DNA of 64,000 nucleotides. Origin: Pseudomonadota bacterium (GTDB taxonomy: Bacteria > Pseudomonadota > Alphaproteobacteria > Rhizobiales > Xanthobacteraceae). The notes beneath the pieces were generated by a model that did no database searches, was not told where the DNA came from, and saw only the letters and a program-made list of their open reading frames with translations. The DNA is taken from contig JAEYRD010000097.1 in the NCBI GenBank assembly GCA_023435725.1, positions 1 to 64,000 on the forward strand, written 5' to 3'. How positions within the stretch are numbered: the stretch's first letter is position 1; each line of letters starts with the position of its first letter. The position numbers and the translations under genes are program-made. Shown here piece after piece: positions 25,558 through 34,147 of this stretch.

Positions 25558-26754
25558 ATGGACCTGTCGTTCAATGCCGAAGAGCGCGCCTTCCAGGACG
25601 AGGTGCGCGGCTTCATTGCGAAAAATCTCACCGAGGAGATGAAACGCGCGACGGCGCTGACGCCGTCGGTGTTCTCCGATCCTGATATCGGCATGGCCTG
25701 GCAGCGCGCGCTGCACGCCAACGGCTGGGGCGCGCCGGGCTGGCCCGCCGACCACGGCGGTCCGGCCTGGACGCCGGCTCAGCGCTGGATCTTCGAGACC
25801 GAATGCGCGCGTGCCGGCGTGCCCAATGTCAACGTGATGGGCGTGAAGATGGTCGGGCCCGTCATCATCGGCTTCGGCAGCCCCGAGCAGAAGAACTTCT
25901 ACCTGCCGCGTATTCTCTCCGGCGAGGATTATTGGTGCCAGGGCTATTCCGAGCCTGGCTCCGGCTCCGACCTCTCGTCGCTGAAGACGCGCGCGGTCCG
26001 CGACGGCGACGACTACATCATCAACGGCACCAAGATCTGGACCACGCATGCCCATCATGCCAACCGCATGTTCGCGCTGGTGCGCACCAGCGACGGGCCG
26101 CGGCAACAGGACGGCATCAGCTTCATCCTGATCGACATGAAGACGCCGGGCATCACTACGCGCCCGATCCTCACCATCGGCGGCGACCACGAGGTCAACC
26201 AGGTGTTCTTCGACGATGTACGCGTGCCCATGGCGAACCGCGTCGGCGAGGAAGGCAAGGGCTGGACCTACGGCAAATATCTGCTCGAATTCGAGCGTGG
26301 CTCCGGCATCGCCTCGGCAAAGCTGCGCGAGGGGTTGAAGGCGATCGCGGACCTCGCCGAGTCGGACCTGACGGGCCGCGCGATCGACAGCCCCGACATC
26401 GCGGCGCGCATCTCCGAGGTCGAGGTCGATATCGATGCGCTGGAAATGACCGAGCTGCGCGTGCTCTCGGCGCTCCAGACCGGGCAAAATCCCGGCGCGG
26501 TGTCTTCAATCCTGAAGCTGCGCAACAGTGAAATCCGGCAAGCCGTGACGCGCCTCGGCGTCGACGTGATCGGTCACGACGCCCTTGTCGTCGAGCCGAT
26601 GCGGCCGCTCTACAAGCTCAACCACGAGCCGGCGCTTGCCGAGGAGATGCTGACGGTCGTGCCAGAATATCTCAACGGCCGGGCCTGGACGATCTTCGGC
26701 GGCACATCCGAGATCCAGCGCGACATCATCGCGAAGATGATGCTGGGAATTTGA
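25558..26754 (+). CDS. Acyl-CoA dehydrogenase
   Basis: Second acyl-CoA dehydrogenase, 398 residues. The substrate/FAD loop CQGYSEPGSGSDLSSLKTRAV, the beta-domain segment VNQVFFDDVRVP, and the C-terminal YLNGRAWTIFGGTSEIQRDIIAK with the family GGTSEIQ motif are intact. It follows its partner by 15 bp with GAGGAGCGCATC before the ATG. The pair with an enoyl-CoA hydratase suggests a side-chain or branched acyl-CoA beta-oxidation unit. Substrate not readable. Confidence 0.93.
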   Translation: MDLSFNAEERAFQDEVRGFIAKNLTEEMKRATALTPSVFSDPDIGMAWQRALHANGWGAPGWPADHGGPAWTPAQRWIFETECARAGVPNVNVMGVKMVGPVIIGFGSPEQKNFYLPRILSGEDYWCQGYSEPGSGSDLSSLKTRAVRDGDDYIINGTKIWTTHAHHANRMFALVRTSDGPRQQDGISFILIDMKTPGITTRPILTIGGDHEVNQVFFDDVRVPMANRVGEEGKGWTYGKYLLEFERGSGIASAKLREGLKAIADLAESDLTGRAIDSPDIAARISEVEVDIDALEMTELRVLSALQTGQNPGAVSSILKLRNSEIRQAVTRLGVDVIGHDALVVEPMRPLYKLNHEPALAEEMLTVVPEYLNGRAWTIFGGTSEIQRDIIAKMMLGI

Positions 26755-26759
26755 AGCTT

Positions 26760-26926
26760 GTAGCCCGGATGGAGCTACTTACTCGGTGTCGTCCCCGCGA
26801 AGGCGGGGACCCATAATCACAGGCGGATATGGTCACGGGGACTCGGAGTTACAAGCTTCGTGCCAAACCACACCCTGTGGTTATGGGTCCCGGGCTCGCG
26901 CTGCGCGCGCCCCGGGACGACGGTTG
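26760..26926. repeat. Composite inverted repeat element (family A)
   Basis: From 26784 the left end GTCGTCCCCGCGAAGGCGGG and the right end (reverse of GTCGTCCCGGGGCGCGCGC) are inverted, with GACCCATAA on the left and TTATGGGTC on the right. The interior shares CCCTGTGGTTATGGG with the copy at 1401-1541. A half copy of the 31-61 repeat (GTAGCCCGGATGGAGC) abuts it at 26760. Confidence 0.8.
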
Positions 26927-26955
26927 AGGATGTGGCGACAGCCAGCGCGCGGCGC

Positions 26956-29280
26956 TTAGCCCGCCACCTTCGCGTCCCTGATCGCCTTCCAGATCTTCTG
27001 CGGCGTCAGCGGGGTGTTGAGCTGGGCGATGCCGAGCTCGGCGAGTGCGTCCATCACGCCATTGGTGACGCAGGGCGGGCCGCCGATGGCGCCGGATTCG
27101 CCGCAGCCCTTGGCGCCGAGCGGATTGGTACGGCAGGGCGCGGAATCGTCGAGCGTCACCACGATCGGCGGAACGTCGTCGGCGCGCGGGATGCAGTAGT
27201 CCTGGTAGCTCGCGGTGAGGAGCTGGCCGTCGGCGTCGTACGAGACGCCTTCATACAGCGCCTGGCCGATACCCTGCGCGACGCCGCCATGGATCTGGCC
27301 GGTGACCAGCATCGGGTTCACGGCGACGCCGACGTCGTCGACGGTGGTGTAGCGCACGACCTTGGACACGCCGGTCTCCGGGTCGATCTCGACCTCGCAG
27401 ATATGCGTGCCGTTCGGCCAGCTGGGGCCGTCGACCTCACCTTCGGAATCGACGCTGAGCTTGGCGTCGCCTTCCTTCTCAGCGAGATCGAACAGGCTGA
27501 TGCGGCGGTCGGTGCCGACCACGGTAAGCATGCCGCCCTGGTACTCGATGTCCTCGACCGAGGTCTCGAGCACGTTCGCCGCCTTCTCGCGCGCCTTCTG
27601 GATCAGATCATTCGACGAAACCGCGACCGCCGTGCCGCCGACGAACAGCGAGCGCGAGCCGACGCTGCCGAAGCCCTGCGCGAGATCGGTGTCGCCCTGG
27701 ACGACGTCGATCTTGTCCATGGCAATGCCGAGCGTGTCGGAGATCATCTGCGTGTAGGTGGTCTGCAGCCCCTGCCCCATCGCCATAGTGCCGGAGTGCA
27801 GGATGACGCGGCCCTGCGAGGTCGCGTGCAGGCTGACCTTCTCGGTGTGGGCGCGACCACCGGTCCACTCGATGTAGGAGGTGAGCCCGCGGCCATAGAG
27901 CAGCCCCTTCTTCTTCGCGGCCTTCTTGCGCGCGGCGAAACCGTCCCAATCCGAAAGCTTCACGGCGCGGTCGAGCATGTGGGCGAAGGCGCCGGAATCG
28001 TACACCTGGCCGGCCGCATTGGTGTAGGGCAGCTGCGCCGGCTTGATGTAGTTGGCTTTCCGGATCGCACGCGGGTCCATGCCGATCTTTCGCGCGGCAG
28101 CGTCGAACAGCCGCTCGACGATGAAGACCGCTTCGGGACGGCCTGCGCCGCGATAGGCGCCGACGGGCGCGGTGTGGGTCATCACCGACTTGATCTCGAA
28201 ATGCACCAGCGGCAGGTCGTAGACGCCGGTCTGCACGAACGGCCCGAGCACCAGCGGAATGATGTTAGCCGCACCCGAGGAATAGGCGCCGGTGCAGCCG
28301 ATCGACTTGACGCGATAGGCCAGCACCTTGCCCTTCTCGTCGAGCGCGAACGACGCGGTCGAGGTGAGATCGCGGCCGTGGGTGCCGCCGACGAATTCGT
28401 CGGTGCGATCGCCGCGCCAGCGGATCTTCTTGTTCAGCTTGGTTGCTGCGTAGGCAACGATGCCGTCCTCGGGATAGAGGTTGGTCTTCTGGCCAAAGCC
28501 GCCACCGATGTCGCCCACCAGCACGCGGACGCTGTCCTTGGGACGCTTCAGCACGGCCTCCGCCAGCACGTCGCGCGTGGAGGCCGGCGTCTGCGACTGC
28601 ACATGCAGGAGAAGACGGCCGGTTTTCTTGTCGATCTCGGCAATGGTCGAGCGCGGCTCCATCGCCGATGGCACCAGGCGCTGGCTGACGATATCCAGCT
28701 CGACCGTGTGCGCGGCCTTGGCGAAAGCTTCGTCCGCCTTGGCGGCATCGCCATAGCTCATCGCACCGACGATGTTGTCGGGCGCCTCCGGCCACACCAC
28801 GGGCGCGCCGGGCTTTACGGCCTCGACCGGGTCAACCACCGCCGGCTGCACCTCGTATTCGACCACGATCGCTTCGGCCGCGCTCTGCGCTTCCGCGCGG
28901 GAGGAGGCGACCACCGCGGCGACCGCTTCGCCGGCATAGCGCACGATCTCATGCGCAAGCAGGCGGCGCGGCGGCACCGTCATCGGCTTGCCGTCTGGAC
29001 GTTTGAAGATGCTCAGCGTCGGGATGCTGCCGATGTCGTCCTTGACGAGGTCGGAACCGGTATAGACCGCGGTGACGCCGGGCACCTCAGCCGCGGCGCT
29101 GGTGTCGATCGATACGATCTTCGCGTGTGCATGCGGCGAGCGCAGCACGTACAGCCACAGCGCGCCATCCTCCGGCTTGTCGTCGATGAATTGCCCCTTC
29201 CCGGTGAGCAGCCGCTGGTCTTCCAAACGCTTGACGGGCTGGCCCGCTCCGAAACGCAAATTGCCGGGAAGAATGTTCAT
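26956..29280 (-). CDS. Xanthine dehydrogenase family, molybdopterin-binding large subunit (form II CoxL-like)
   Basis: Large molybdenum hydroxylase subunit of 774 residues. The N-terminal domain starts GAGQPVKRLEDQRLLTGKGQF. Moco-binding motifs are present: GGGFGQK, the active-site loop AYRGAGRPEA, and the catalytic Glu in KGCGESGAIG. AYRGAGR is the form II signature; true CO dehydrogenase form I has AYxCSFR. So CO oxidation is unlikely and an aldehyde or N-heterocycle hydroxylase is expected. The FAD and 2Fe-2S subunits that such enzymes need are not adjacent here. It is the last gene before a gap with a family-B repeat. Confidence 0.92.
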   Translation of the reverse strand: MNILPGNLRFGAGQPVKRLEDQRLLTGKGQFIDDKPEDGALWLYVLRSPHAHAKIVSIDTSAAAEVPGVTAVYTGSDLVKDDIGSIPTLSIFKRPDGKPMTVPPRRLLAHEIVRYAGEAVAAVVASSRAEAQSAAEAIVVEYEVQPAVVDPVEAVKPGAPVVWPEAPDNIVGAMSYGDAAKADEAFAKAAHTVELDIVSQRLVPSAMEPRSTIAEIDKKTGRLLLHVQSQTPASTRDVLAEAVLKRPKDSVRVLVGDIGGGFGQKTNLYPEDGIVAYAATKLNKKIRWRGDRTDEFVGGTHGRDLTSTASFALDEKGKVLAYRVKSIGCTGAYSSGAANIIPLVLGPFVQTGVYDLPLVHFEIKSVMTHTAPVGAYRGAGRPEAVFIVERLFDAAARKIGMDPRAIRKANYIKPAQLPYTNAAGQVYDSGAFAHMLDRAVKLSDWDGFAARKKAAKKKGLLYGRGLTSYIEWTGGRAHTEKVSLHATSQGRVILHSGTMAMGQGLQTTYTQMISDTLGIAMDKIDVVQGDTDLAQGFGSVGSRSLFVGGTAVAVSSNDLIQKAREKAANVLETSVEDIEYQGGMLTVVGTDRRISLFDLAEKEGDAKLSVDSEGEVDGPSWPNGTHICEVEIDPETGVSKVVRYTTVDDVGVAVNPMLVTGQIHGGVAQGIGQALYEGVSYDADGQLLTASYQDYCIPRADDVPPIVVTLDDSAPCRTNPLGAKGCGESGAIGGPPCVTNGVMDALAELGIAQLNTPLTPQKIWKAIRDAKVAG

Positions 29281-29437
29281 TCCGCTGGTCCTCTAAGCCT
29301 CAAAGTGCGGCCGCCTTTTAGCGGATCGAGGCATGTGAAGCCAGCCGCGGTTTTGGGCGACAAACCCACGGATTCGTCATGCCCGGGCTCGTCGTGGGCA
29401 ATGAGAGCGAATGTGTGGTTGGCACCTGCCCCAATCT

Positions 29438-29518
29438 CGTCGTTGCGAGCGCAGCGAGGCAATCCAGAATCTCGCCGCGGTGACAGTCTGGATTGCTTCG
29501 CTGCGCTCGCAATGACGG
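29438..29518. repeat. Intergenic palindromic repeat (family B)
   Basis: An 81-bp inverted repeat nearly identical to 21100-21180: CGTCGTTGCGAGCGCAGCG at left, CGCTGCGCTCGCAATGACG at right, centre CTCGCCGCGGTGACA. The rest of the 29281-29556 gap shows nothing else I can identify. Confidence 0.92.
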
Positions 29519-29556
29519 AGCCGGGCCAAGCCAGGCCATGACGATTGCGGAAACGG

Positions 29557-30432
29557 TCAGCCCAGCTCTCTTAGGGCCGCCTCCACGACCTTGCGCGCAT
29601 CGGCCGTCAGCGCGGCCTGCGGCGGGACGGGGTCGCCGACGTCGTAGCCCTGGATCGCGAGCCCGGCCTTGATGCACGCGGCAAGATTGAAGCGGGCAAA
29701 GGCCTCGTTGATCCGCCACAACCTGCGCTGGAGCGCCATGGCCTCGTCCCAGCGGCCCGCCTTGCAGAGATCGTAGAGCGCGACACTCTGGCGCGGGATG
29801 ATGCAGGCCGGGCCCGCCATCCAGCCGAGGCCGCCGATCAGCATCACCGCGGCCGGAATATGGGCTGAGGCCGAGAACACCCGCAAGGCGTCGCCGCAGC
29901 GGTTCATGATCGAGAGCAGCCGGCCCGTATTGGTCGAGGCGTCCTTGATGTAGCCGATGCGCGGATGCTCGGCGAGGCGCGCGATGACGTCGAGGGTGAG
30001 GTCGGAGCGCTGGAATTGCGGATTGGTGTAGATGACGACGGGAATATCGACCGCGTCCGCGATGCTGCGGAAATAGGATTCAACCTGGGCGTCGGCAAGC
30101 GGGAAGTACGCCTCCAGGATCGCCAGGATGCCGTCGGCGCCGAGCTTCTGGTACGCTTTCGCCTGGGCCACCGCATCCGCCGTCGAGGTGGAGGCAACGC
30201 CGGCCACGACCGGCACGCGGCCCTTCGCGGCCTCGATCGTGGTTTGCACGATCGCCATCCGCTGCGCGGCATTGAGATAGGCAAACTCGCCGGTCGAGCC
30301 GAGCGGCGTCAGCCCATGCACGCCGGCGCCGATCAGATCGTCGCAGAGTTTTCCGAGCACGTTCGTGCGCACCGCGCCGTCGGCGTCGACCGGAGAGACG
30401 AGATAGGGAAAGACGCCGTGGAAGTCGGGCAT
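29557..30432 (-). CDS. Dihydrodipicolinate synthase family (DapA-like) aldolase
   Basis: Class I aldolase of the DapA/NanA barrel, about 291 residues. The pyruvate-binding loop GSTGEFAYL, the Tyr in VVIYTNPQF and the Schiff-base Lys in IGYIKDAS are all in place. Substrate cannot be told; this branch includes many lyases other than lysine biosynthesis, and a dedicated dapA is expected elsewhere. I chose ATG 30432 since MPDFHGVFPYLVSPV is the usual N-terminus; an ATG at 30516 would add 28 unrelated residues. Confidence 0.88.
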   Translation of the reverse strand: MPDFHGVFPYLVSPVDADGAVRTNVLGKLCDDLIGAGVHGLTPLGSTGEFAYLNAAQRMAIVQTTIEAAKGRVPVVAGVASTSTADAVAQAKAYQKLGADGILAILEAYFPLADAQVESYFRSIADAVDIPVVIYTNPQFQRSDLTLDVIARLAEHPRIGYIKDASTNTGRLLSIMNRCGDALRVFSASAHIPAAVMLIGGLGWMAGPACIIPRQSVALYDLCKAGRWDEAMALQRRLWRINEAFARFNLAACIKAGLAIQGYDVGDPVPPQAALTADARKVVEAALRELG

Positions 30433-30594
30433 GTCGGGGAACGCTCCGGAGCATCGGGCGCCGCGCGCCCCGCAATCGGTGCTAACACGCGGAAAAAACG
30501 CCAGCAAGTTGGGCATTGACCACTTCTTAAGGACGTTGCGCGCCCGGCCATCATGCCACGCCCCTCACCCACCCCTTGTTAGGGAGTCACGGCG

Positions 30595-31743
30595 ATGGTG
30601 CCGGCCATGCCCCTCACGGTATTGTCCAAGTTCCTGCATCCCGATCCGCGTATCAGGCGCGAGCTCGTCGATCTCCTGTACACCTCGCTGCCGCAAGTGT
30701 TTGCCATCGGTATCACCTCCGTGACGGGTGCCGCGACGCTGGCCCTCATGAGCGGCGATATCGGCTATGCCGTGATCTCGGTCTTCATCCTCATCACGGC
30801 CGTAGCCCGCATCTACTCGCTGTTTCTCTACAAGTCCCGCGCTGCGCAGTTCTCCGATGCCGACGTGGTACGCTGGGAACGGCTCTACAGTGCCGGCGCT
30901 TCAGCCTTCGGCCTTGCGCTCGGCATGCTGTCCTATCGGGCGCTCCAGCTCGACGACGCACCCGGCGCCTGGATCGCGTTCGGACTCTCGATGTCGTTCT
31001 GCGTCGGCATGGTCTCGCGTGCAGCGATCCGTCCCTGGATCATCCTCACAACCGCCGCCGTCCTGTTGACGCCGACCATCGTGGCCGGCCTGCTCCGGCC
31101 CGAACTCGCCTACAAGCTCGGCGCGGTCATGCTGGTGTTCTTCTGGCTGACCTTGCGGGAGGCCTCGAAGCATCTCAGCGCCGCCTTCGTCGAACGACTC
31201 GAGGCCAAGCATCGGCTGGCGCGGCAGGCGACCCACGACTTCCTCACCGGGCTGCCGAACCGCGCAGCGTTTCTCCAGGCGCTGGCGGAGACGGGCGAAG
31301 ACTTCGCCATCATCGCCGTCGACCTCGACGGCTTCAAGCCGGTCAACGACCGTCACGGCCATCACGCCGGCGACGATCTGCTGCGCCAGGTGGCGGAGCG
31401 GCTGTCCTTCTGCGTCGGCAACACCGGCCTTGCCGCGCGTTTCGGCGGCGACGAGTTCATGGTGCTGAAGCCGGTTGCCGCCGGCAAAGCCGGGCGCGAG
31501 GAAGCGCTCGCGCTGGCGCGCCAGGCCATTCTGGACCTCTCGATGCCGTTCCTGCTGTCGGACATTCCCGTCCACATCGGCGCAAGCGCAGGCATCCTCG
31601 TCAGCACTGGCACGGCGAGCGCCGGCTCGACGGCGCAGCTCCTGGAGCGGGTCGATCGCGCGCTCTATGCGGCCAAGCGCGCCGGAGGCGGGCGATGGAT
31701 GTGGTCGGACGAAGGTGCCGTTCCCGAACGCGCGGCAGGCTGA
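30595..31743 (+). CDS. GGDEF domain diguanylate cyclase, membrane-bound
   Basis: A 382-residue protein. Residues about 30-195 hold five to six hydrophobic helices forming a membrane sensor; residues about 205-375 are a GGDEF domain with HDFLTGLPNRAAF and an intact active site RFGGDEFMVL. It should synthesise cyclic di-GMP from GTP at the membrane. The product-inhibition I-site (RxxD five residues before GGDEF) is absent. AGGGAG is 8 nt before the ATG at 30595. It is divergent from the DapA-like gene. Signal unknown. Confidence 0.93.
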   Translation: MVPAMPLTVLSKFLHPDPRIRRELVDLLYTSLPQVFAIGITSVTGAATLALMSGDIGYAVISVFILITAVARIYSLFLYKSRAAQFSDADVVRWERLYSAGASAFGLALGMLSYRALQLDDAPGAWIAFGLSMSFCVGMVSRAAIRPWIILTTAAVLLTPTIVAGLLRPELAYKLGAVMLVFFWLTLREASKHLSAAFVERLEAKHRLARQATHDFLTGLPNRAAFLQALAETGEDFAIIAVDLDGFKPVNDRHGHHAGDDLLRQVAERLSFCVGNTGLAARFGGDEFMVLKPVAAGKAGREEALALARQAILDLSMPFLLSDIPVHIGASAGILVSTGTASAGSTAQLLERVDRALYAAKRAGGGRWMWSDEGAVPERAAG

Positions 31744-31758
31744 AACAGCCCGGTTCGA

Positions 31759-32724
31759 TCACACCTTGAGCAGCCGCACCCGCGTGCCCCAGGGATCGAT
31801 CGCCTCCACGCCATTCGCAAGCGCCGTCACTTGCGCACCGCCCTTGCGCAGGCGCGCTTCCTGCGCCGCGAGCAGTTCCTGCTTCTCCGTCACCAGCGAG
31901 AACCAGGCGAGACCCGTCGTCTGATCGTCCCGCTGGCCGGCACCCTGGCTTTGCCAGACATTCATGCCGAGGTGATGGTGATAGCGGCCAGACGACAGGA
32001 ACGCTGCGCCGTTGCGCTTGCGGGTCGGATCGAGGCCGATCGTGCCGTGATAGAAGTTCTCCGCCTGCGCGAGATCGCCGACGCGCAAATGCATGTGGCC
32101 GACGCGCAGGCCGTCCGGCGCCTTGGCATAGTCGGCAATGCGCGGATTCGTCAGCGACAGCAAGTCCGGGATATTGAGCTCGTCGGTCGCCATCTGCACG
32201 CTGCCCTGGCTCCACTGCCATTGCGAGGGATCGCGGTCGGCATAGACCTCGATGCCGTTGCCTTCGGGATCGTCGAGATAGACGGATTCGCTGACGAGGT
32301 GATCGGCAAAGCCCGACAGCGGCACGCGATGCGAGGCGGCGTGCACCAGCCAGCGCGCAAGGTCCTTGCGGGTCGGCATCAGGAAGGCAGTGTGATAGAG
32401 GCCGGCGGCGTTGCGCGGCTCGATCGCGGCATCGGGACGGGCTTCCAGCACGAGCAGCGTGATGCCGCCCGTGCCGAGCCTTGCGGCGGTCGCCGAGCGC
32501 TCCATCACGGCGAGCCCGATCACGTCGCGGTAGTAGTCCGCGACCTTGTCGAGATTCTTAACCCGAAGCGTCACCATGCCGACCCGCATCGGCGTACGGC
32601 TGGCGTAAGTCGGGCCACCGCCCTGCGGCGTGCCCTCGGCGCGCGCCGCGGCTGCGGCCGCCATCGCGAGCGATGTCGCACCGGCGAGCTGAAGCAGGGT
32701 GCGGCGGGTGAGATCGATGGTCAT
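31759..32724 (-). CDS. Tat-exported VOC superfamily protein (extradiol dioxygenase-like)
   Basis: A 321-residue protein with a Tat signal (LTRRTLLQLAG, hydrophobic segment to ARA-EGTP). The mature part has two vicinal-oxygen-chelate repeats, about residues 48-170 and 205-320, matching the CatE-like extradiol dioxygenase group. Metal ligands are plausible: His in YHTAFLM or MHLRVGD region, and Glu in GNGIEVYADR. Ring-cleaving dioxygenases are usually cytoplasmic; Tat export of a metal-loaded VOC enzyme is unusual. It could be a periplasmic dioxygenase or a resistance/binding protein. Confidence 0.87.
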   Translation of the reverse strand: MTIDLTRRTLLQLAGATSLAMAAAAAARAEGTPQGGGPTYASRTPMRVGMVTLRVKNLDKVADYYRDVIGLAVMERSATAARLGTGGITLLVLEARPDAAIEPRNAAGLYHTAFLMPTRKDLARWLVHAASHRVPLSGFADHLVSESVYLDDPEGNGIEVYADRDPSQWQWSQGSVQMATDELNIPDLLSLTNPRIADYAKAPDGLRVGHMHLRVGDLAQAENFYHGTIGLDPTRKRNGAAFLSSGRYHHHLGMNVWQSQGAGQRDDQTTGLAWFSLVTEKQELLAAQEARLRKGGAQVTALANGVEAIDPWGTRVRLLKV

Positions 32725-32909
32725 GGGTTAGGGCTCGCTGAAGTCCTTGGGGCAATGCGGCGCAATGTCGGGCCGATTGCTACACGTTCGCGTGAGCAGC
32801 TCCCAATCACATGTTCGTCGGCCGTAGCGCTACGGAGGTCCTGCCCATCCGGCCAGTTTCCGGATCGGCCGTGACATCCCAGATTGAGGGCAACTTACAG
32901 GAGCCTTCC

Positions 32910-33776
32910 ATGACCGAGCCCACTCCGCTGTCTTCACTGTCGTCCGCGCTCGCGGATGTCGTGGCGCGCACCGCGCCGTCCATCGTCTCCGTGCATTCGC
33001 ATCGCTCCCGCGCGACCGGCTTCGTCTGGAAGTCCGGCCTGATCGTCACCGCCGACGAAGCACTGGCCGATGAGGGCGAGGTCGAAATCGGCCTCCCCGA
33101 CGGCAACACCGTGGCCGCCACGATCGCTGGCCGCGACCACACGACCGATATCGCGCTGCTGCGCACTGATGCCGGTATCGCCCCGGTCAAGCTGGCCGCC
33201 ACGGTCCCGCCCCTCGGCGCGCTGTCGGTCGTGGTCGCGACTAATCGCGATGCGCCGAGCGCGGCGCTCGGGATGGTTTCGCTGTCCGGTAAGAGCTGGC
33301 GAAGCCTGCGTGGCGGCGACATCGATGCACGGATCGAGCTCGACGCTCGCCTGCATCCCGCCCAACAGGGTGGCCTCGCACTGGATGCATCAGGCGAGGC
33401 TTTCGGCATGGCCGTGCTCGGACCTCGGCGCGTGCTGGTGATCCCGACGGCGACGATCGAGCGCGTCGCGGCCCAGCTCGAGACACGCGGCCGGATCTCC
33501 CGTGGATATCTCGGCCTCGGGCTCCAGCCGGTGCGGCTCGACGACGGTATCGGCGCGATGGTGATGAGTGTCGACAAGACCGGACCGTCGGCCGCGGCGG
33601 GCATCCGCCAGGGCGACGTGATCGTGGCGGTCAACGATCAGAAACTCTCGGGCGTACGCGCGCTGTCGCGGATGCTGGGTCCGGCGAGCGTCGGCGCGGT
33701 GGTCGTCGTCGCGGTACGTCGCGGCGGCGAGCCGGTCAGCTTCAAGGTCACGGTCGCCGAGAGGCCGGAGGCGTGA
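32910..33776 (+). CDS. Inactive HtrA/DegP-like protein with PDZ domain
   Basis: A 288-residue protein with the chymotrypsin-fold S1C layout (about residues 15-185) and one PDZ domain (about 190-288: GYLGLGLQPV, AGIRQGDVIVAVND). The catalytic triad is not intact: the His position in the usual TNNHVV is Glu in VTADEAL, and the Ser of GNSGGP is Gln in PAQQGGL; only Asp (TDIALL) is kept. No signal peptide. It overlaps the LuxR-type gene by 4 bp (GTGA), so both are translated together. AGGAG precedes the ATG. A binding/sensor role is likelier than proteolysis. Confidence 0.88.
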   Translation: MTEPTPLSSLSSALADVVARTAPSIVSVHSHRSRATGFVWKSGLIVTADEALADEGEVEIGLPDGNTVAATIAGRDHTTDIALLRTDAGIAPVKLAATVPPLGALSVVVATNRDAPSAALGMVSLSGKSWRSLRGGDIDARIELDARLHPAQQGGLALDASGEAFGMAVLGPRRVLVIPTATIERVAAQLETRGRISRGYLGLGLQPVRLDDGIGAMVMSVDKTGPSAAAGIRQGDVIVAVNDQKLSGVRALSRMLGPASVGAVVVVAVRRGGEPVSFKVTVAERPEA

Positions 33777-34135
33777 GCGAGGATAACGCACAGGAGATCG
33801 TCCTTTCCTTGGAAATCGACGATCCCGCCCTTGCCGATCGCCTGGCGACGCTGCTCGGCAACGTCGCCGGGCTTCGCCTTGCCGCGCCCGGCGAACAGCC
33901 CGCGGCGACGATCGTCGCGCGCGACATGCCCGAGGACATCGCGCTGACGCAGCGTGAACTCGACGTACTGGCGCTGATGGCCGAGGGCGCTTCCAACAAG
34001 ATGATCGCACGTCAACTCGGCATCTCTGTGCACACCGTGAAATTCCACGTCGGCTCGCTGCTCGACAAGCTGGATGCCACCGGCCGCACCGATGCGGTGG
34101 CGCACGCGGCGCGCCGCGGCGTGATCGAGCTCTGA
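33773..34135 (+). CDS. LuxR-type regulator with degenerate receiver domain
   Basis: A 120-residue DNA-binding protein starting at GTG inside the stop codon of the HtrA-like gene. The C-terminal 65 residues are a full GerE/LuxR helix-turn-helix (LTQRELDVLALMAEGASNKMIARQLGIS, VHTVKFHVGSLLDKL). The N-terminal 55 residues resemble the first part of a response-regulator receiver (LEIDDPALADRLATLL) but stop before the phospho-acceptor Asp region, so phosphorylation is unlikely. Activity may instead be set by the pseudo-protease made with it. Function unassigned. Confidence 0.9.
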   Translation: MSEDNAQEIVLSLEIDDPALADRLATLLGNVAGLRLAAPGEQPAATIVARDMPEDIALTQRELDVLALMAEGASNKMIARQLGISVHTVKFHVGSLLDKLDATGRTDAVAHAARRGVIEL

Positions 34136-34147
34136 AGCCGTCGGGCT

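Noticed and set aside
26860..29541. Plus-strand frame of 893 codons opposite the molybdenum hydroxylase
   Set aside because: Shadow of the real gene; no recognisable domain.
30433..30516. N-terminal extension of the DapA-like gene starting at 30516
   Set aside because: The additional 28 residues do not resemble the family, while the ATG at 30432 gives the standard opening.
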